NCBI RefSeq assembly: GCF_000568255.1
Contig: NZ_KK037166.1
Span: forward strand, 5,174,840 to 5,238,839
Direction: 5' to 3'
From: Kutzneria sp. 744
GTDB lineage: Bacteria > Actinomycetota > Actinomycetes > Mycobacteriales > Pseudonocardiaceae
Length of the DNA: 64,000 nt
Positions within the stretch are counted from its first letter, which is position 1, and the number at the start of each line of letters is the position of its first letter. The translations under genes and the position numbers were made by a program. The notes beneath the pieces were generated by a model. That model worked only from the letters and a program-made list of their open reading frames with translations. It ran no database searches and had not been told where the DNA came from. Below, piece by piece: positions 54,626-62,331 of the stretch.

Positions 54626-56472
54626 TGAGCACGCCGACAACTGCGACTCCGGCCGACACCGACTGGCGCGGCGTCGCCGCGGAAGACATCGAGAACGTCG
54701 ACAAGGTCGTCACGGCCCGGCTGCAGGCCCGGTCGCGACGGCTGCTGGTGTCGCTGCTGCGGCCGCACAAGTGGGCCGTGGCGCTGGCGTTGGTGTTCGT
54801 GCTGCTGGAGAACGGCGCGCAGCTGGCCGGCCCGCTGCTGGTCGCGGCGGCGATCGACAACGGCGTGACCGGCGTGGTCGCCGGCCGGCCGGCGACGCTG
54901 GTCTGGTGCGTGCTGGGCTATGCCCTGTGCGGCCTGGCCAGCGCCGGCGCCAAGTTCTCGTTCGTGCGGCTGTCCGGCCGGGTCGGCCAGGACCTGCTGC
55001 TCGACCTGCGGCGCCGGGTGTTCCGGCACGTGCAGCGGCTTTCCCTGTCCTTCCACGAGTCCTACACCTCGGGCAAGATCATCTCGCGGCTCTCGTCCGA
55101 TGTGGAGTCCATCGACGACCTGCTCGACATGGGTCTCGACGGGCTGCTCAGCTCGATCTTCACCGTGGTCGGCATCGCCGTCACGCTGCTGGTCCTGGAC
55201 CTGCGGCTGGCCCTGGTGGTGCTGCTGGGCTTCGTCCCGGTGTACCTGGTGACGCGCTGGTTCCGGCGCAGCTCGCACAAGGCGTACCGGGCCACGACCA
55301 CGGCCGTGGCCAAGGTGATCGTGCAGTTCGTGGAGACCATGAACGGGATTCGCGCGGTCCAGGCCTACCGGCGGCACGACCGCAACGAGCAGATTCTGCA
55401 CGAGGTCAACGTCGAGTACCGGGACGCCAACAACCAGGCGTTCAAGGTGATGTCCCGGTTCACCGCCACCGTGCGGCTGGTCGGCAACGTGACCGTGGCC
55501 GTGGTGCTGGCCTGGGGCGCGCTGCGGGTCGTCGACGGCACCCTGCAGCTGGGTGTGCTGGCGGCGTTCACGCTGTACCTGCGCCGGCTCTACGACCCGC
55601 TGGACGACCTGGCCATGTTCGCCAACTCCTACTCGGCCGCGGTGGCCGCGCTGGAGAAGATCTCCGGTGTGTTGGAGGAGGAGCCGTCGGTGGCCGAGCC
55701 GGCGGAGCCGACGGCGCTGCCCCATGAGGGACGGCGCGGCGAGCTGCGGTTCGAGGGCGTGGAGTTCCACTACGGCCCGGACACCCCGGTGGTGCTGCCG
55801 GAGTTCGATCTGCACGTGCCGGCCGGGCAGACCATCGCGGTGGTCGGCGCGACCGGCGCCGGCAAGTCGACGCTGGCCAAGCTGGTGGCCCGGTTCTACG
55901 ACCCGTCGAAGGGCTCGGTGTCGCTGGACGGCGTGAACCTGCGCGAGGTGGCCGACGTCGACCTGCGGTCCGCGGTGACCATGGTGACGCAGGAGAACTT
56001 CCTGTTCGCCGGGTCGGTGGCCGACAACATCGCCATGGGCCGGCCGGACGCGACACGGGAGGACGTGGAGCGGGCGGCGGCCTCGGTCGGGGCGCACGAG
56101 TTCATCAGCGCCCTGCCCGAGGGCTACGACACCGACGTCCGCAAGCGGGGCGGCCGGCTGTCGGCGGGCCAGCGTCAGCTGGTGGCGTTCGCCCGCGCGC
56201 TGCTGGCCGACCCGTCGGTGCTGGTGCTCGACGAGGCGACGTCCAGCCTGGACGTGCCGACCGAGCGGGCGGTGCAGGCGGCGCTGGAGACGGTGCTGGC
56301 CGACCGCACGGCCCTGATCATCGCCCACCGCCTGTCGACGGTCCTGATCGCCGACCGGGTCCTGGTGGTCGACAACGGCCGCATAGTCGAGGACGGCTCC
56401 CCCGCCGACCTCATCGGTCAGGCCGGCCGCTTCGCCCGCCTCCACGAAGCCTGGATGGAATCCCTGGCCTGA
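54625..56472 (+). CDS. ABC exporter half-transporter B (consensus-site subunit)
   Basis: A 615-residue partner of the preceding protein. A 45-residue N-terminal extension (WRGVAAEDIENVDKVVTARL) leads into six helices and an ATP-binding domain with Walker A GATGAGKSTLAK near residue 412, signature RLSAGQRQLVAFARA near 512 and Walker B VLVLDEATSSLD with the catalytic Glu, and IIAHRLST. The signature is LSAGQ here and LSGGQ in the partner. The composite site formed by this protein's Walker A/B and the partner's LSGGQ should be the hydrolytic one. ATG at 54625 shares a base with the upstream stop. A repeat-rich spacer follows. Confidence 0.92.
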   Translation: MSTPTTATPADTDWRGVAAEDIENVDKVVTARLQARSRRLLVSLLRPHKWAVALALVFVLLENGAQLAGPLLVAAAIDNGVTGVVAGRPATLVWCVLGYALCGLASAGAKFSFVRLSGRVGQDLLLDLRRRVFRHVQRLSLSFHESYTSGKIISRLSSDVESIDDLLDMGLDGLLSSIFTVVGIAVTLLVLDLRLALVVLLGFVPVYLVTRWFRRSSHKAYRATTTAVAKVIVQFVETMNGIRAVQAYRRHDRNEQILHEVNVEYRDANNQAFKVMSRFTATVRLVGNVTVAVVLAWGALRVVDGTLQLGVLAAFTLYLRRLYDPLDDLAMFANSYSAAVAALEKISGVLEEEPSVAEPAEPTALPHEGRRGELRFEGVEFHYGPDTPVVLPEFDLHVPAGQTIAVVGATGAGKSTLAKLVARFYDPSKGSVSLDGVNLREVADVDLRSAVTMVTQENFLFAGSVADNIAMGRPDATREDVERAAASVGAHEFISALPEGYDTDVRKRGGRLSAGQRQLVAFARALLADPSVLVLDEATSSLDVPTERAVQAALETVLADRTALIIAHRLSTVLIADRVLVVDNGRIVEDGSPADLIGQAGRFARLHEAWMESLA

Positions 56473-56482
56473 CAGAACGCGG

Positions 56483-56586
56483 GTCACGTTCTCGGGCTTG
56501 AGAGTCACGTTCTCGGGACACACCCACCCAACGCACCACGGTGGAAACGTCCCGAGAGCGTGACTCGCGGTGCCCGAGAGCGTGAC
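56483..56586. repeat. Four-unit inverted repeat of GTCACGTTCTCGGG
   Basis: GTCACGTTCTCGGG occurs at 56483-56496 and 56504-56517, and its near complement CCCGAGAGCGTGAC at 56551-56564 and 56573-56586. The units can fold as two nested or alternative stems between converging genes, so terminator action is likely. Confidence 0.85.
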
Positions 56587-56596
56587 TCGCGGGGGT

Positions 56597-57271
56597 TTAC
56601 GTAGCAGGGCCTAGCAGGCTGAGCAGGAGCACGAGCCAGGCCAGGCCCAGGCCGCAGGTGACGCCTAGGGCCACCCAGCGCCAGATGGGAACGTCGCGGG
56701 CCAGCCAGACGGACGGGGACAGGCCGCCGATGATCACCACGTTGGCGATCACCGCCAGCCACAGGCTGGCCTGGGCCAGCGCGAAGGACAGGGTCGTCAC
56801 GGCGATGGTGATCATGGCGGCGACGATGACGGTGACCGTGAGGCCGGTGGCCCAGGGCGTCGGCTCCCGGCGCGGGAAGTCCTCGACCACCTCCTCGGGC
56901 TCCTCGACCGGCGGCGCGGCCAGCACGGCCGGCTCCACCTCGACCATGCGCCCGGACACCGGGTCCGCGTAGTCGATGGGCAGCCCCAGCTCGGTGGCCA
57001 GCCGCCCGGCCAGCTGCCGGCCCCGTCGGGTGACCAGATCACCGGCTGTCCCGCCGACCGGCTGGTGGTCGTTGGGCACGAGCGCCCGCGCGACCTCGGC
57101 CCACTCGTGCAGCGCGGCGGTCAGGTCGGACGGCAGCGCCAGCGACCGGGGGTCGACCTCACGCAGCTGGGTGCCGTCGTGGCCGACGAGCACGGCTTTG
57201 CCCGCTCGCGCGTGAAGCTGCACGATCGTCTCCTCCGACCCGTCGGCGCCTGCCTGGTCGACGGTACTCAC
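56597..57271 (-). CDS. DUF2537 membrane protein
   Basis: A 224-residue protein with a soluble N-terminal half (VGHDGTQLREVDPRSLALPSDLTAALHEWAEVARAL in outline and GRQLAGRLATELGLPIDYADPVSG), a Pro/Glu-rich link and four C-terminal membrane helices (GLTVTVIVAAMITIAVTTLSF onward to WLVLLLSLLGP). The composition and the position between a SpoU-type methyltransferase and sepH/serC match the mycobacterial Rv0882 protein, from memory. Function unknown. GTG at 57271 overlaps the TrmH stop (GTGA), so the pair is an operon. Confidence 0.8.
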   Translation of the reverse strand: MSTVDQAGADGSEETIVQLHARAGKAVLVGHDGTQLREVDPRSLALPSDLTAALHEWAEVARALVPNDHQPVGGTAGDLVTRRGRQLAGRLATELGLPIDYADPVSGRMVEVEPAVLAAPPVEEPEEVVEDFPRREPTPWATGLTVTVIVAAMITIAVTTLSFALAQASLWLAVIANVVIIGGLSPSVWLARDVPIWRWVALGVTCGLGLAWLVLLLSLLGPAT

Positions 57272-58104
57272 GACACCCCCAACGCGTGAAACGCCACGGC
57301 GGCCGCGGTGGCGACATTCAGCGAATCCACACCCGAGGCCATGGGGATCCGGACCGCGACGTCGGCCGCGTCGATGGCCTCATCGGTCAGCCCGGGCCCC
57401 TCGGACCCCAGCAGCAGCGCGACCTTCTCCCCCGGAAGCTTGCAGTCGCGCAGGTCGACGGCGTCGGCTCGTGGCGTCAACGCGGCGACGGTGAAGCCGT
57501 TGTCCCGCAACAGATCCAGCCCCGACGGCCACGGGCGCAGGTCCGCGAACGGCACCCGCAGCACGTGCCCCATCGACACCCGCACGCTGCGTCGGTACAG
57601 CGGGTCCGAGCAGCCCGCGCCGAGCAGCACCCCGTCCACGCTCAGCGCGGCGGCGTTGCGGAACAGCGCGCCGAGGTTCTCGTGGTCGCCGACGCCTTCC
57701 AGCACCGCCAACATCCGTGCGCCTTCAACCATTTCGGCGGGATCCGGTTGCGGGGCGCGATCCGCCGCCGCCAGGACACCCCGGTTCAGGTGAAAACCGA
57801 CAACCTGGGCCATCAGGTCGGCCGACACGGCGTAGGCGGGACCGTCGAAATCACCCAGATCGGGGACGAGCTCCTCGATCCGGCGGCGGATGCCGAGTAG
57901 GCCACGCAGCGGGTACGGGGAGTCCAGCAGCCTGCGCACGACGATGACACCCTCGGCGATCACCAGGCCGCGCCCGCCGGGCCGGTCCGGCCGCCGATCG
58001 GCGGTGGACAGGTCGCGGAAGTCGTCCAGCCTGGCGTCCGAGGGGTCGTCGATCTCGATCACCTGCGGCACGCCACGCAGTCTCTCACTGTTCGCCCATA
58101 CCAT
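57268..58104 (-). CDS. SpoU/TrmH-family RNA 2'-O-methyltransferase
   Basis: A 278-residue SPOUT methyltransferase. The knot motifs are clear: VGDHENLGALFRNAAAL near residue 137, VALLLGSEGPGL near 230 and IPMASGVDSLNVATAAAVAFHAL at the C-terminus. The N-terminal part is an RNA-binding substrate domain (GLVIAEGVIVVRRLLDS). It should methylate a ribose in rRNA or tRNA; the mycobacterial relative in this position is Rv0881. Some members give thiostrepton-type resistance, but nothing here indicates that. ATG at 58104 is used. Confidence 0.9.
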   Translation of the reverse strand: MVWANSERLRGVPQVIEIDDPSDARLDDFRDLSTADRRPDRPGGRGLVIAEGVIVVRRLLDSPYPLRGLLGIRRRIEELVPDLGDFDGPAYAVSADLMAQVVGFHLNRGVLAAADRAPQPDPAEMVEGARMLAVLEGVGDHENLGALFRNAAALSVDGVLLGAGCSDPLYRRSVRVSMGHVLRVPFADLRPWPSGLDLLRDNGFTVAALTPRADAVDLRDCKLPGEKVALLLGSEGPGLTDEAIDAADVAVRIPMASGVDSLNVATAAAVAFHALGVS

Positions 58105-58284
58105 GTTTCCCGTTCGCCAGGTGTGGTAATCCCAGGCCTCCTACCAGCGCATTCTCACCGGAAGTTATGCCAATGTGACAGAGAGCACCGATTTGGCCGA
58201 TGGGCAGGGTCAAACCCGTTGTGTCACCGTGGGCATTCGCTTCAGGCGCTCGGGGAACCCGGGCAGACCGAAGTGGGAGGCGGC

Positions 58285-59781
58285 ATGGGCAAGGACGTGT
58301 CCGACCGAACATTCAGCCGGGAGGACCGCCAGCGTTACCGCGAGAAGGTGCAGCGCTGTCTGGACGCGTTGGCCAGGATGCTCACGGATGACGTGTTCTC
58401 GTTCCCCCAGCAACAGATGGGGTTGGAGATCGAGCTGAACCTGGTCGACGAGAAGCTGCGACCGGCGATGACGAACTCCGTGGTGCTGGAGAAGATCGAC
58501 GATCCCTCCTTCACCACCGAACTCAGCCAGCACAACCTGGAGATCAACGTGCCGCCCCGGCCCCTGGCCGGCAACGAGGCCGTCGACCTGGAACAGGAGC
58601 TGCGTCGGACATTCGACAACGCCGACACCAAGGCGAAGGACGCCGGCGCGGCGATCGTGCTGATCGGGGTGCTGCCGACACTGCGGCGCGAGCACTTCGA
58701 TCCACGCTGGCTGACCAGCAATCGACGCTACACGGTGCTCAACGACGAGATCTTCGCCGCGCGCGGCGAGGAAATGGTGCTGCACATGGAGGGTTCGCCG
58801 ATGCCGGGCGGCGAGCCGGAGAGACTGCGCAGCTACGCGGAATCCATTCTGCCGGAGGCGGCCTGCACGTCCGTGCAGCTGCATCTGCAGGTGCAGCCGG
58901 ACGATTTCGCCGCGCACTGGAACGCGGCGCAGTGCCTGGCCGGCGTGCAGGTGGCGCTGGCCGCCAACTCGCCTTTCCTGCTGGGCAAGGCGTTGTGGCA
59001 CGAGACCCGGATTCCGCTGTTCCAGCAGGCCACCGACACCCGGCCGCAGGAGCTGCAGAACCAGGGCGTGCGGCCGCGGGTCTGGTTCGGCGAGCGCTGG
59101 ATCACCTCGATCTTCGACCTGTTCGAGGAGAACGTGCGCTACTTCCAGGGCCTGCTGCCGGTGATCGACGACGAGGACCCGCTCGCCGAGCTGGCCGCCG
59201 GCCGCGCGCCGCAGCTGTCGGAACTGCGGCTGCACAACGGAACGGTGTGGCGGTGGAACCGCCCGGTGTACGACCTGGTCGACGGCGTGCCGCACCTGCG
59301 GGTGGAGAACCGGGTGCTGCCGGCCGGACCGACCATTGTGGACATTCTGGCCAACGCCGCGTTCTTCTACGGCGCGCAGCGGGCGCTGGCCACCCAGGAA
59401 CGTCCATTGTGGACGCAGATGTCGTTCCAGGCGGCCGAGGAGAACCTGTACTCGGGCGCGCGGCACGGCATGGGCGCCCAGCTGTACTGGCCGGGCATCG
59501 GCTGGGTGCCGCCGGACGAGCTCGTGTTGCGGCGGCTGCTGCCGATGGCCCATGAGGGCCTGCGCGACCTGGGCGTCTCCGATGCCGCCCGGGAGCGGTA
59601 TCTCGGCATCATCGAGCAGCGCTGCGTGGCCCGGCGCACCGGCTCGTCGTGGCAGCGGGAGACCGTCGCGCAGCTGGAGCAGCGCGGCGCCGACCGGGAG
59701 GCGGCACTGGTCGGGATGCTGCGCCGGTACATCGACCTGATGCACGCCGGCAATCCCGTGCACACCTGGCCGGTCTGGTAG
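58285..59781 (+). CDS. GCS2-like glutamate-cysteine ligase family protein
   Basis: A 498-residue ATP-dependent carboxylate-amine ligase of the glutamate-cysteine ligase type 2 superfamily: MGLEIELNLVDE near residue 45 (substrate and Mg binding), HNLEINVPPRPL near 83, ACTSVQLHLQV near 190 and LHNGTVWRWNRPVYD near 310 with LRVENRVLPAGPT. The full-length actinobacterial form with VWFGERWI. A mycothiol producer does not need glutathione, so it may make a different gamma-glutamyl amide (EgtA-like) or another product. ATG at 58285 follows GGGAGGCG. A perfect terminator hairpin lies three bases after the stop. Confidence 0.82.
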   Translation: MGKDVSDRTFSREDRQRYREKVQRCLDALARMLTDDVFSFPQQQMGLEIELNLVDEKLRPAMTNSVVLEKIDDPSFTTELSQHNLEINVPPRPLAGNEAVDLEQELRRTFDNADTKAKDAGAAIVLIGVLPTLRREHFDPRWLTSNRRYTVLNDEIFAARGEEMVLHMEGSPMPGGEPERLRSYAESILPEAACTSVQLHLQVQPDDFAAHWNAAQCLAGVQVALAANSPFLLGKALWHETRIPLFQQATDTRPQELQNQGVRPRVWFGERWITSIFDLFEENVRYFQGLLPVIDDEDPLAELAAGRAPQLSELRLHNGTVWRWNRPVYDLVDGVPHLRVENRVLPAGPTIVDILANAAFFYGAQRALATQERPLWTQMSFQAAEENLYSGARHGMGAQLYWPGIGWVPPDELVLRRLLPMAHEGLRDLGVSDAARERYLGIIEQRCVARRTGSSWQRETVAQLEQRGADREAALVGMLRRYIDLMHAGNPVHTWPVW

Positions 59782-59784
59782 CCA

Positions 59785-59816
59785 CCGAGGCCCCGCCGTT
59801 CCCGGCGGGGCCTCGG
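59785..59816 (+). terminator. Strong terminator hairpin
   Basis: CCGAGGCCCCGCCG (59785-59798) pairs perfectly with CGGCGGGGCCTCGG (59803-59816) over a TTCC loop, just after the GCS2-like gene and seven bases from the converging ohrR stop. Confidence 0.88.
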
Positions 59817-59823
59817 CCCGTCT

Positions 59824-60270
59824 TCAGGCCGTGTAGGCCTGCACCGACGACGTGAGCCGCGTGAGCAGGTCGCGCAGGACGCCGAACTCCTCTTCCTTCA
59901 GCCCCATCGCGGTGCCGATGACCGGCGGCACGGACAGCGCCCGGTCGCGCAGCGCCGCACCCTCGTCGGTCAGCGCGACGGCCACCGAGCGCTCGTCGTC
60001 GGCCCGCCGGGTCCGGCGTACCAGCCCGTTCGCCTCCAGCCGCTTGAGCAGCGGCGACAGCGTGCCGTAGTCCAGCTGCAACGCGTTGCCGAGGTCCTTG
60101 ACCGGGCTGGTGCCGTGCTCCCACAACACGAGCAACACCAGGTACTGCGGATAGGTCAGCCCCAGCTCGTCCAGCATCGGCCGGTACAGGGCGGTGACCG
60201 ATCTGCTGGCGGCGTACAGCGAGAAACACAGCTGATCCTTCAGCAGCAAGGGGTTGTCCGTGTCGTCCAT
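59824..60270 (-). CDS. OhrR-type MarR family regulator
   Basis: A 148-residue winged-helix repressor. The segment LKDQLCFSLYAASRSVTALYRPMLDELGLTYPQYLVLLVLWE in outline is that of OhrR, with the peroxide-sensing Cys near residue 15, followed by DLGNALQLDYGTLSPLLKRLEANGLVRR (recognition helix) and the wing DERSVAVALT. OhrR binds DNA when reduced and lets go when organic hydroperoxides oxidise the Cys. ATG at 60270 is used. The neighbour is an esterase, not ohr peroxidase, so the target is unusual. A palindrome lies in the 96-base divergent spacer. Confidence 0.88.
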   Translation of the reverse strand: MDDTDNPLLLKDQLCFSLYAASRSVTALYRPMLDELGLTYPQYLVLLVLWEHGTSPVKDLGNALQLDYGTLSPLLKRLEANGLVRRTRRADDERSVAVALTDEGAALRDRALSVPPVIGTAMGLKEEEFGVLRDLLTRLTSSVQAYTA

Positions 60271-60288
60271 GCCACAATCATAACTTGT

Positions 60289-60300
60289 CAACTTAAGTTG
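60289..60300. promoter_or_regulatory. OhrR-type palindromic operator
   Basis: CAACTTAAGTTG is a perfect 12-bp palindrome, close in kind to known OhrR/MarR sites with AATT-type centres. A further imperfect half, ACTTGTCA, precedes it. It is placed to block both divergent genes. Confidence 0.7.
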
Positions 60301-60366
60301 TGCACGATCTAAGTGGACGCTACTGTTCTTGGCGTCAGGTCAGGGACCAAGCAGCAGGAGGAAGCC

Positions 60367-61296
60367 ATGAGCGTCGTTCTGGAGCCGGCCGCCAAGGAGT
60401 TCGCCGAGGCCACCGCCAACCCGCCGTACCTGGCCGACCTCGGCCCGGTCGAGGGCCGCCGGACCGTCGACGAGGTGCAGGCCGGCCCGATCGACAAACC
60501 CGAGGTCGACGTCGAGGAGCTGACCGTCGACGGCGTGCCGGTGCGGATCACCCGGCCCGTCGGCGCGACCGGCCCGCTGCCGGTGGTGATCTACATCCAC
60601 GGCGCCGGCTGGGTGTTCGGCAACGCCCACACGCACGACCGGCTGGTGCGCGAACTGACCGTGAAGACGGGCGCGGCCGTGGTGTTCCCGGACTACAGCC
60701 TGTCGCCCGAGGCCCGCTATCCCGTGGCCATCAACCAGAACTACGCCGTGGCCAAGTGGGTCTTCGAGCACGGCGCCGAGCACAACCTGGACGCCGCCCG
60801 CGTGGCCGTGGCCGGCGACTCGGTCGGCGGCAACATGACCGCCGCGCTGACGCTGATGGCCAAGCAGACCGGCGAGTTCTCGTTCAGGCAGCAGGTGCTG
60901 TTCTACCCGGTCACCGACGCCGCCTTCGACACCGAGTCGTACCGTGAGTTCGCCGAGGGCTACTTCCTGCGCCGCGACGCCATGCAGTGGTTCTGGGACC
61001 AGTACACGACCGACGAGGCACAACGGGCCGAGATCACCGCTTCGCCGCTGCGGGCCACCGTGGATCAGCTCCGCGACCTGCCGCCCGCCCTGGTGATCAC
61101 CGGCGAGGCCGACGTGCTGCGGGACGAGGGTGAGGCCTACGCGGCCAAGCTGCGCGAGGCCGGCGTGCCCGTGACCGCCGTCCGCTTCGGCGGCATCATC
61201 CACGACTTCGTGATGCTCAACGCGCTGCGTGGCACCCACGCCGCCGACGCCGCGATCGACCTGGCCGCCACGTTCCTGGCACGAGCCCTGGCCTGA
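60367..61296 (+). CDS. HSL-type alpha/beta hydrolase (esterase)
   Basis: A 309-residue esterase of the hormone-sensitive lipase family: IYIHGAGWVFGN near residue 77 (oxyanion hole, HGGGW type with Ala), FPDYSLSPEARYP, VAGDSVGGNMTAA near 157 with the Ser nucleophile, ALVITGEADVLRDEG (Asp) near 245 and GIIHDF (His) near 277. All triad residues are present. ATG at 60367 follows AGGAGG at good distance. Divergent ohrR suggests induction by organic hydroperoxides or unsaturated lipid damage. A terminator hairpin follows the stop. Confidence 0.9.
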   Translation: MSVVLEPAAKEFAEATANPPYLADLGPVEGRRTVDEVQAGPIDKPEVDVEELTVDGVPVRITRPVGATGPLPVVIYIHGAGWVFGNAHTHDRLVRELTVKTGAAVVFPDYSLSPEARYPVAINQNYAVAKWVFEHGAEHNLDAARVAVAGDSVGGNMTAALTLMAKQTGEFSFRQQVLFYPVTDAAFDTESYREFAEGYFLRRDAMQWFWDQYTTDEAQRAEITASPLRATVDQLRDLPPALVITGEADVLRDEGEAYAAKLREAGVPVTAVRFGGIIHDFVMLNALRGTHAADAAIDLAATFLARALA

Positions 61297-61302
61297 CGTG
61301 CG

Positions 61303-61337
61303 AGAAGGCCCCGGGTCTGCCGGACCCGGGGCCTTCT
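61303..61337 (+). terminator. Terminator hairpin of the esterase gene
   Basis: AGAAGGCCCCGGGTC (61303-61317) pairs perfectly with GACCCGGGGCCTTCT (61323-61337) over a five-base loop. Confidence 0.88.
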
Positions 61338-61381
61338 CTGTTCCCGAACTGACTGCCGCTCCCACCACGAAGCGGTTGAGC

Positions 61382-61400
61382 TTAGGTTAGCCTTACCTTG
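61382..61400. promoter_or_regulatory. IdeR/DtxR iron box in a converging intergenic region
   Basis: TTAGGTTAGCCTTACCTTG matches the 19-bp IdeR consensus (TTAGGTTAGSCTAACCTAA) at 16 of 19 positions by my alignment. It lies one base past the stop of the FetB-like gene and 45 bases past the esterase terminator, not upstream of any annotated start. Confidence 0.7.
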
Positions 61401-61401
61401 T

Positions 61402-62157
61402 CTACGACGCAACCCGTCTGACCTTCCCGAGGGCCACGAGCTCCACCACGATCACGATCGCCAGCGACTCCACCGCCAGCAGGCCCAGCAGCACGACCAG
61501 CTGCAACGCCCCCGCCAGCCATACTGGCGAGCCCCCGAGCAACATGCCGACAAAAGCCCCCGGAAGGGTGACCAGGCCGACCGTGCGGGTCTGGTCCAGG
61601 GCCGGCAGCAGGGCATCGGCCGCCGGCTTGCGCACCAGCTCCCGGATCGCCACCGGCTCGGTGAACCCCAAGGCCAGCGCCGCCTCGTACTCCCCGTGCC
61701 GCTGCTTGAGCGTGTCCAGCACCCGGCGCACCGACAGGGTCGTGGCCGTCATGCCGCCGCCGATCAGGATGCCGCCCATCGGCACCAGGGCGATGCCCGT
61801 CACCGGCAGCAGACCCGAGCCCACCAGCAATGCCAGCGCGGGGATCACCCCCGCCACGATCGCCAGCCCCACCCAGGCGCCCCGCCGGCCCACGCCCGTC
61901 CGCGCCGCCGACGTCGCAGTCGCCACCACCGCCATGAGCAGCAGAAACGCCCCGGTCAGGCCCAGCGAGGCCAACACCGCCGTGATCACCGCGGAGACGG
62001 CCGCCAGCTGCAGCACCGCCCGCCCAGCGGCGAACACCACCGGCCACGGCGGCATCAGCCGCCCCGCCCACACCACCACCGCCGCTGCCGCCGTGAACAC
62101 CACACACACGACCACCAGCGGCAGCCATCCCACCGACCCCGAGATCACAGGCCCCAT
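61402..62157 (-). CDS. FetB/UPF0014-family ABC transporter permease
   Basis: A 251-residue membrane protein with about seven helices. It has the family features VFAAGRAVLQLAAVSAVI near residue 42, a middle VPMGGILIGGGMTATTLSVRRVLDTL near 125 and LVTLPGAFVGMLLGGSPVWLAGALQLVV near 195. The E. coli FetB protein works with ATPase FetA in iron export and resistance to oxidative stress; here no ATPase gene is adjacent. ATG at 62157 is used. An iron box lies at its 3' end. Its promoter must lie in or before the interrupted stem-loop at 62162-62331. Confidence 0.85.
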   Translation of the reverse strand: MGPVISGSVGWLPLVVVCVVFTAAAAVVVWAGRLMPPWPVVFAAGRAVLQLAAVSAVITAVLASLGLTGAFLLLMAVVATATSAARTGVGRRGAWVGLAIVAGVIPALALLVGSGLLPVTGIALVPMGGILIGGGMTATTLSVRRVLDTLKQRHGEYEAALALGFTEPVAIRELVRKPAADALLPALDQTRTVGLVTLPGAFVGMLLGGSPVWLAGALQLVVLLGLLAVESLAIVIVVELVALGKVRRVAS

Positions 62158-62161
62158 CTTG

Positions 62162-62331
62162 ATGCAGGGAAGGACGCCTGAATTGGGGGTGTGGTCCAGC
62201 GGCCCAAGGCCTCAGTGACATATCGTGTTACCGGGATGGCTTAATGAGGCGCCGGTCCTACACAGAACGGTGGTGCGGTAAGGCAACCCACTAGTGGTAC
62301 CTTTGCCAAACAGTCGTGTCCTTCCCTGCAT
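62162..62331. repeat. 57-bp stem-loop repeat, copy 3, split by a foreign tract
   Basis: The left arm ATGCAGGGAAGGACGCCT is at 62162-62179 and the right arm GTCCTTCCCTGCAT at 62318-62331, but about 138 bases of unrelated sequence (62180-62317, about 57% G+C in the middle) replace the usual 25-base centre. The right arm still overlaps the MFS stop. The tract has no gene; CCACTAGTGG at 62288-62297 is a small palindrome. Confidence 0.78.
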
